From the NCBI GenBank assembly GCA_019232725.1, contig JAFANK010000164.1, positions 1 through 7,095 of the forward strand: 7,095 nt of DNA. The letters run 5' to 3'. Positions 1-4,414 of the stretch are shown piece by piece. The translations under genes were made by a program, and so were the position numbers. Under the pieces are notes generated by a model that had not been told where the DNA came from, did no database searches, and was given only the letters and a program-made list of their open reading frames with translations. Origin of the DNA: Vulcanimicrobiota bacterium. GTDB lineage: Bacteria > Vulcanimicrobiota > Vulcanimicrobiia > Eremiobacterales > Eremiobacteraceae. How positions within the stretch are numbered: position 1 is the stretch's first letter; each line of letters starts with the position of its first letter.

Positions 1-28
1 AAGGTACGTAGCTGCAAAGGGTGTCGGT

Positions 29-1096
29 TCAGTCAACGACACGCTGCGCGTCGTCGCGCATCGTCCCGATCCAAGCTGCGGTGGCGACGTCCGCGCGTCG
101 CAGTGCATCGTACAGTTCGTCTGCGTGCTCGGGCGCGACGGCGATGAGCAACCCACCAGAGGTCTGCGCGTCACACAGCGCCAGCCGCATCGGCGCGTCC
201 AGCCGATCGGCGAACTGGATCCCCGCATCCTCGGCCGCTTGTGCGTTGGCCTTCGTGCCGCCTGGCGTGCAGCCGCTCGCGGCAAGCTCGACCACGCGGT
301 CAAAGAACGGCACGCGCGCTGCCTGCACCATGAAACCGCATTCGCTGCCGCGGGCCATCTCGAGCAGATGGCCGAGCAGGCCAAAACCGGTCACATCGGT
401 GGCGGCGTGCACGGGTGGTGCGTCAGGATATCGCGCGTTGAGCGCGGTCATGACTTCTGCAGCCCCGCGATTGAGCGTTTCCATCGATGCGATAGCGGGC
501 GCAAGCGTCGTCTCATCGATCACATCACCGCGTCGCGCGGTTGTGAGGATCCCAGTCCCCAACGGTTTGGTCAAGAAAAGCACATCTTTGGGGCGCGCGG
601 TCGAGTTGCGGAGGATGCGCTCGGGATGCACGATGCCCGTGACCGAAAGCCCGTACTTGGGCTCGGGATCCTTGATCGTATGGCCACCGATCACGTGGAT
701 GCCTGCCTCATGCGCTTTCTCCACGCCGCCAGCCAGAATGTCCGCAAGCACCGCGAGGTCGCCGTCCGCTGGAAACGCGGCGATCGCAAGCGCGCACAGC
801 GGCGTGCCACCCATCGCGTAGACATCGGACAACGCGTTGGCGGCAGCGATGCGGCCGAACGATACCGGATCGTCGACGATAGGCGTGAAGAAATCGAGCG
901 TCTGCACGAGCGCTCGCTGGTCGTCGAGGCGATAGACCCCGGCATCATCCGCTGTGGCCGTGCCGACGAGAACGTTGGGATCGTCGATCGGCGGCAGTTC
1001 GGCCAGCACTCGCGCGAGCACGCTCGCGTCCGCTTTGGCAGCTCAGCCTGCGCAGCTGGAGAGGTGCGTCAGCCGCTCGATGTCCGCTCTGGTCAA
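29..1096 (-). CDS. selD: Selenide, water dikinase (selenophosphate synthetase) with selenocysteine at the active site
   Basis: Makes selenophosphate from selenide and ATP in the cytoplasm, the selenium donor for tRNA-Sec charging and for selenouridine in tRNA. The protein is 355 residues including Sec, normal for the family. From a TTG at 1094-1096 the N-terminus reads MTRADIERLTHLSSCAG, then TGA (1043-1045), then AAKADAS. This matches the glycine-rich catalytic loop of SelD, with Sec18 in the place of E. coli Cys17 and Lys21 in the place of Lys20. Asp50/Asp51, Asp68 and Asp91 fall at the metal/ATP positions known in E. coli (Asp51, Asp68, Asp91). GGHT (137-140), LTKPLGTG, ATDVTGFGLLGH (Asp234) and the DAQTSGG motif near 309 complete the AIRS-like fold. 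TTG is the only usual start between the upstream in-frame stop (1127-1129) and the Sec codon. A start at the GTG at 1021 would delete the catalytic loop. The identity is clear; reading TGA as Sec is inferred from alignment and the downstream hairpin. Confidence 0.95.
1013..1045 (-). promoter_or_regulatory. Sec codon (TGA) and candidate bacterial SECIS hairpin in selD
   Basis: On the minus strand the TGA at 1043-1045 is followed by CGCGAGCGTGCTCGCG (1013-1028). This folds as a perfect 6-bp stem with a CGTG loop. The loop begins 21 bases after the TGA and has a G in its first two bases, which fits the general rules for bacterial SECIS elements (apical loop about 16-37 bases after UGA, G near the loop start). 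The hairpin would be read by SelB to insert Sec instead of terminating. The stem is GC-only apart from one A-T pair, so chance formation in GC-rich DNA is possible. Confidence 0.7.
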
Positions 1097-1106
1097 CCTG
1101 TCCGGA

Positions 1107-1113
1107 CCTCCTC
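1107..1113 (-). promoter_or_regulatory. Ribosome binding site deciding the TTG start of selD
   Basis: On the minus strand GAGGAGG lies 10 bases before the TTG at 1094-1096. It is a near-perfect Shine-Dalgarno sequence. It supports translation starting before the TGA, not at the GTG at 1021. Confidence 0.7.
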
Positions 1114-1152
1114 GTCTTGACCACGCTCACGCAGGGTGGCGAGGTGCGTGCC

Positions 1153-1181
1153 ATAGTACCATGAACCATGGCCGTTGTCCC
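1153..1181 (-). promoter_or_regulatory. Candidate sigma70-type promoter of selD
   Basis: On the minus strand GGGACA (1176-1181) and TACTAT (1153-1158) are separated by 17 bases. Each hexamer matches 4 of 6 consensus bases. It would give a leader of about 50 bases before the TTG start. The match is moderate and rests on position and spacing. Confidence 0.35.
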
Positions 1182-1195
1182 CTCATGCGGACCTA

Positions 1196-1224
1196 TTGGC
1201 AGACGCGCCAAGGCCGATAATAAT
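1196..1224 (+). promoter_or_regulatory. Candidate sigma70-type promoter of the exported Ig-like protein gene
   Basis: TTGGCA (1196-1201) and AATAAT (1219-1224) are separated by exactly 17 bases, and each matches 5 of 6 consensus bases. Transcription would start near 1231, leaving a leader of about 90 bases before the GTG at 1321. The -35 box lies 14 bases from the opposite-facing -35 box proposed for selD, so the two promoters stand back to back. Confidence 0.55.
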
Positions 1225-1320
1225 GAGGGAGATCGACTTTCGCATTCGTCATCCGAACAGCGGCCGTGCTTTGCTTAGGAAGCTGCCGCCGCAATTTCTT
1301 GTGAGGGAGTTCGAAGCGCC

Positions 1321-2622
1321 GTGACACGACCATCCATATCAAATTTGCTTGCACGGCTGGCAGCGATCGTCGTGGTCGTCGCCTGCGCGGCGTTGGCATC
1401 AGCTCCGGCGGCCCAAGGGTCAGCGCCGACGATCGCCATCACCGAATTCGCCAACGACGCGGGCGCCGCACAGTCGACGCTCGACACGATTGGCAACGCC
1501 GCCTATGCTGCACTCGGGCAGGGCGGCAAATTCACCCCCGTCGGCGGTGGCCCGCTCACAGCGAAATCCAGTACGGGCGGCGACTACCTGGTGAGCGCGC
1601 TCGACTCCGCGCAGAAAGTCGGGGCTGATGAACTCATCACGGCCGACTTATTGACCGCATCCGGCGGCACCATTACCTATCGGTTGTCGGCCTATCGGGT
1701 CGCCCCGCTCGCGTTCATACATTCCGGCACGTTCACGCAGTCCTCGATGAGCCCGGCGGCGCTGTCGGCGGGTTTCGCGACAAACATCGCCACCCTGCAC
1801 GCGCCGCGCACGTCGTCGGGCACCATCTACTCGCTCGATCAGGGCATCAAGGGCGACTTCGGTGAGGCAACCGGCGCGCAGCTGGGCGACATCTACAACG
1901 TCGTGCGCGACGGGCAGAAAGTCGCGCAAGCAAAAGTTGTCGGCCTCGATCTCAACAGCGCGAATCTCGAGATCATCAACGCAAGTAATGGGTACAAACC
2001 GCGGGTCGGCGATCAGTTGGTCGGCATCGGCCCGCAACCCGCGATCCCGCCAGCCGCGCACACGAACGCGAATACCTTTAGCATCTGGGCGCTCGCCGCT
2101 GCGACCGGTGCTGCGCTTTTAGCCCTCGGTAACAACCACGGTCAGGGTGCCACGATCGGCCCGGCGCCCTCGCCGACGTCCACGGGCGTTGGTGGCTTCC
2201 TCGTGACGCCGACCGGCCAAAGCGGCAGTCCCCCGAATGAGAGCTTCACGTTTAACTTCAGCCAGCCCGTGAACACGAGCGGGATCACGTTCGCCACGCC
2301 GGTGTTCGTCAGCTTCACGAAGACCAACGGCGGCACGGTCATCGTACCGCCCAACACCCCGGTGACGACGCTGGGCGGACCCTATCCAACCTTTAGCTCC
2401 GGCAACCAGACGCTCACTATCAACGCCACGACGCTGCTGCCAAACGATAAGCTCACCTTCACATTCAATTCGACCATCGTGTCGACGCTTGGAACAGCGC
2501 TTACGCCGACCAACATCTCGTTCTCGGCAGCCGTGGCCCACATCCCATATGCTCGCGTGCACGCACCAGCACCAGCGCACGCGGGCTCGGTGCGGCCGCC
2601 CACGCCAAAGGGCAAGCCGTAA
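1321..2622 (+). CDS. Exported protein with CsgG/FlgT-like N-terminal half and SbsA-type Ig-like C-terminal domain; function unknown
   Basis: A 433-residue protein not recognised as a named gene. It starts at GTG, with GAGGGAG at 1303-1309, 11 bases upstream. Residues 1-34 form an export signal: Arg-containing n-region, then a hydrophobic run at 13-21. VVAC at 19-22 fits a loose lipobox, so it may be a lipoprotein anchored at Cys22; cleavage by signal peptidase I near residue 28-33 is the alternative. Residues 37-160 (TIAITEF, then AQKVGADELITADL, then ITYRLSAYRV) resemble the alpha/beta fold of CsgG/TolB-N-type proteins. Residues 165-235 (GTIYSLDQGIKGDFG, GAQLGDIYNVVRDG, PRVGDQLV) resemble the FlgT C-terminal domain. 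A hydrophobic stretch at 254-270 may be a membrane segment, followed by a Gly/Pro/Ser linker. Residues 302-405 (FTFNFSQPVN, TTLLPNDKLTFTFNSTI) resemble a Big_5/SbsA Ig-like domain. The tail (410-433) is rich in Pro, Ala and His. Domain calls are by pattern only. A role in the envelope or at the surface is inferred. Confidence 0.85.
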   Translation: MTRPSISNLLARLAAIVVVVACAALASAPAAQGSAPTIAITEFANDAGAAQSTLDTIGNAAYAALGQGGKFTPVGGGPLTAKSSTGGDYLVSALDSAQKVGADELITADLLTASGGTITYRLSAYRVAPLAFIHSGTFTQSSMSPAALSAGFATNIATLHAPRTSSGTIYSLDQGIKGDFGEATGAQLGDIYNVVRDGQKVAQAKVVGLDLNSANLEIINASNGYKPRVGDQLVGIGPQPAIPPAAHTNANTFSIWALAAATGAALLALGNNHGQGATIGPAPSPTSTGVGGFLVTPTGQSGSPPNESFTFNFSQPVNTSGITFATPVFVSFTKTNGGTVIVPPNTPVTTLGGPYPTFSSGNQTLTINATTLLPNDKLTFTFNSTIVSTLGTALTPTNISFSAAVAHIPYARVHAPAPAHAGSVRPPTPKGKP

Positions 2623-2662
2623 AGGCGAAGTTTGGGGTATAGTACTAGAGAGAAGATGTGAG

Positions 2663-2678
2663 CGGACCTGCAGGTCCG
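2663..2678. repeat. Perfect 16-bp palindrome between convergent genes
   Basis: CGGACCTGCAGGTCCG is its own reverse complement. It lies 40 bases after the stop of the plus-strand gene and 14 bases before the terminator stem. As RNA it could form a 6-bp stem with a TGCA loop; as DNA it could bind a dimeric protein. It has no T-run of its own. Its role is unknown. Confidence 0.6.
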
Positions 2679-2686
2679 TGCACCCA

Positions 2687-2723
2687 AAAGAGACGCGAGG
2701 CCAAGGCCTCGCGTTTTCTCTTT
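2687..2723. terminator. Bidirectional intrinsic terminator shared by the convergent genes
   Basis: ACGCGAGGCC (2693-2702) and GGCCTCGCGT (2705-2714) form a perfect 10-bp inverted repeat around AA. The plus strand continues with TTTTCTCTTTCT; the minus strand continues with CTCTTTTGGG. Outer arms AAAGAG (2687-2692) and CTCTTT (2718-2723) extend the pairing past a three-T bulge. The T-tract is better on the plus strand, so termination is likely stronger for the gene ending at 2622. The stem lies directly after the TAG of the S53 gene (2724-2726). Confidence 0.85.
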
Positions 2724-4292
2724 CTATTGAAGCGCCGTCACCAACTTCGCAGCATCCGGAACGCCTACTCCCGTGACGTTGTCGTAGCCGACGTGCGCCG
2801 GGTAGTAGCCGTTGTCGCCGACCGTGATGTCATAAAACGCAGCAGTGCCGCGCAGATGGTAAAGCGCCGCGGGTGCACTGCTGAGCTTCCCATGGCCGTG
2901 CACGCGGCGGCTCTCATCGACTAACGCCCATAGCCCAGCCCACGTCGGCGATGCTGCGCTCGTGCCGCCGGCTGGAAATAGCGGCGGTGGCAAACTGACG
3001 TCAAAGGCGACCGCGGCACCGGTGTCTGGATCGCCATCGATAGCGACGTCGGGAACGTTCTTGAACTGCCCAGATGCGACGCCCGGCGTGACTGCTTGCC
3101 AAGACGGTATGGTGAAGTCGTTGCTGTAGCCGCCCCCGCTGCCGCCCCACGCGTACTCGAATAGGCGCGTGCCGAGGCTTGTTTGTTCGACCGTGGTGCC
3201 GCCGACTGCGATCACATAGGGGTCTGAGGCCGGATAGTTCACGTCGAGAAAGTCGGTCGCAAGGAACGGGTCGCCCCACGAACCGTTGTCGCCTGACGCG
3301 GCAAAAAGCGCGACGTCGTGGCTTGCGATGCACTGCAGTGCGGCATGTTGCGCCTCCATGAGATCGCTGATATCAAACGCCGCATAATCGGCCTCACCGA
3401 GTCCGTACGAGTCAGAGAGCGCAGTCTCGCCGCCATCTGCATCGATCTTGGCAAAGATATCCACGAATTGCGACACAAGGCAGTCAGGCACGAGATAGAG
3501 GTTGACCGACGCGCGCGGCGCGGTCGCGATGACACGCTCGACGTCGATCGTCGGCTCGATGTCCGGCGGCGGGATCAGACCCGACTGATCCGTCGTGCCG
3601 TCCACGTGCACGATATGCAGGCTCGCTCCCGGCAATTGGTAATGCGATTGGAAATACGTGATGTCGGAAACGTTGACGTTGAAGCACGCGGCGATGTCGA
3701 TGGTAGCGCCCTGGCCGTCGATGCCGGAACGATACACCGGATTGATATCGTAGATGTTGGCGAAGTCGGCAGGACTATAGCCCGTTTGTGGGCCGACGAT
3801 GACCCCCTTGCGGTTGACGATGAACGAGTGGACTTTGACGCCAGGGTTGACGGAACTGCCCGCGATGTAGCGAGCGATCGCATACGGGAATTGCACGGGG
3901 CCCGTCGTGCGCACAAAGGTTTCAGTGCCGGACTTCACACGCTCGAAATTGACACCGGCCGCCGCACCGGCCGCGGCATAGCTACCGCTTGCATGGATGA
4001 ACCGGTCGTCGGGCGTGATCGTCACGAACAGCCCAAACCTGCGCAAATACGTGGCGACCGCAGCTGCCTCCGCGCCGTTTGTGCCCGCTTTGAGAACGAT
4101 CGTAAACTCACGATGGGCGGTCGCATCAACCGAACCGAGACGTTGGACTATCGCACTCAGGCCGGCCTTCTGCTGGACGCTGCGCGAATCGATGACGGCA
4201 TCACCGCGAGAGGGAGCGCCACTTGCTAGAGCAATGACGATGAAGCAACAGATGAGGTCGAGGCACCGTCGCCACGTCCTTGGGATAACCAT
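2724..4292 (-). CDS. Secreted sedolisin-type (S53) serine-carboxyl peptidase with pro-domain
   Basis: Family S53 enzymes are secreted endopeptidases, often active at low pH, that cut themselves free of a pro-domain. The protein is 522 residues. A signal peptide spans about 1-26 (Arg-containing start, hydrophobic LDLICCFIVIALASG). Residues about 60-145 look like the pro-domain. The catalytic domain begins near GYSPADFANIYDI (171-183). Glu246 and Asp250 (EPTID) have the Glu-x3-Asp spacing of the family. Asp335 lies in SGDNG (oxyanion Asp) and Ser445 in GGTSAASP (nucleophile); their 110-residue gap is close to that in kumamolisin. SDSYGLGE (293-300) fits the usual SxSxG..E motif. The calcium site at the end is kept: YDITVG (Asp488) and GYDNVTGVGVP (Asp504). 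Active-site numbers are by analogy with sedolisin and kumamolisin. The start at 4292 has AAGGAG five bases upstream. The gene lies 122 bp after pheT and probably has its own promoter. Natural substrate unknown. Confidence 0.94.
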   Translation of the reverse strand: MVIPRTWRRCLDLICCFIVIALASGAPSRGDAVIDSRSVQQKAGLSAIVQRLGSVDATAHREFTIVLKAGTNGAEAAAVATYLRRFGLFVTITPDDRFIHASGSYAAAGAAAGVNFERVKSGTETFVRTTGPVQFPYAIARYIAGSSVNPGVKVHSFIVNRKGVIVGPQTGYSPADFANIYDINPVYRSGIDGQGATIDIAACFNVNVSDITYFQSHYQLPGASLHIVHVDGTTDQSGLIPPPDIEPTIDVERVIATAPRASVNLYLVPDCLVSQFVDIFAKIDADGGETALSDSYGLGEADYAAFDISDLMEAQHAALQCIASHDVALFAASGDNGSWGDPFLATDFLDVNYPASDPYVIAVGGTTVEQTSLGTRLFEYAWGGSGGGYSNDFTIPSWQAVTPGVASGQFKNVPDVAIDGDPDTGAAVAFDVSLPPPLFPAGGTSAASPTWAGLWALVDESRRVHGHGKLSSAPAALYHLRGTAAFYDITVGDNGYYPAHVGYDNVTGVGVPDAAKLVTALQ

Positions 4293-4297
4293 GATCG

Positions 4298-4303
4298 CTC
4301 CTT
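4298..4303 (-). promoter_or_regulatory. Ribosome binding site of the S53 peptidase gene
   Basis: On the minus strand AAGGAG lies five bases before the ATG at 4290-4292. This strong, well-spaced site fixes the start and gives a complete signal peptide. Confidence 0.8.
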
Positions 4304-4331
4304 AGGAAGTAGCGCGGGTTAGGAGAGACTA

Positions 4332-4367
4332 GGGCTCCCGGCCATGGGTCAGCGGCGAGCCCTCGCC
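4332..4367 (-). repeat. Overlapping inverted repeats in the leader of the S53 gene
   Basis: GGCGAG (4354-4359) and CTCGCC (4362-4367) form a tight 6-bp inverted repeat with a two-base gap. GGGCTC (4332-4337) can instead pair with GAGCCC (4357-4362), which overlaps both arms of the first hairpin. The two pairings exclude each other. No T-run follows either on the minus strand, so neither looks like an intrinsic terminator for pheT. Confidence 0.4.
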
Positions 4368-4370
4368 AAT

Positions 4371-4379
4371 ATCATACCA
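4371..4379 (-). promoter_or_regulatory. Candidate extended -10 promoter of the S53 gene
   Basis: On the minus strand TGGTATGAT carries TATGAT (5 of 6 consensus bases) with the TGn extension. No good -35 box is seen at 16-18 bases, which is tolerated in extended -10 promoters. Transcription would start near 4364, giving a leader of about 70 bases. Confidence 0.4.
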
Positions 4380-4414
4380 ATTCCGAAGCCGCTTACACGG
4401 CAATCGAAGAAATT

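Noticed and set aside
1043..1045. TGA as a true stop, with selD starting at the GTG at 1021
   Set aside because: This would remove the catalytic Cys/Sec-Lys loop. The sequence before the TGA matches SelD in frame, has a strong ribosome binding site, and a hairpin follows at SECIS distance.
125..1120. Long plus-strand open frame (331 codons) opposite selD
   Set aside because: It lies antisense to a clearly conserved gene, gives an Arg-rich sequence with no recognisable motif, and such mirror frames are common in GC-rich coding DNA.
1127..1129. A second in-frame TGA upstream of selD as another Sec codon
   Set aside because: It lies before the ribosome binding site and the start, and the sequence beyond it does not resemble SelD. 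It is simply the upstream stop of the frame.
1303..1320. GTTCGAA near 1309-1315 resembling a tRNA T-loop
   Set aside because: The flanking bases do not pair to form a T-stem, and no acceptor, D or anticodon arms can be built around it.
3318..4229. Plus-strand open frame (303 codons) opposite the S53 peptidase gene
   Set aside because: The sequence is rich in Arg, Asp and His with no family signal, while the opposite strand encodes a full S53 protein with all its motifs.
4354..4367. Tight inverted repeat as the pheT terminator
   Set aside because: No T-run follows it on the minus strand and it lies about 50 bases past the stop, next to a better promoter-like sequence.
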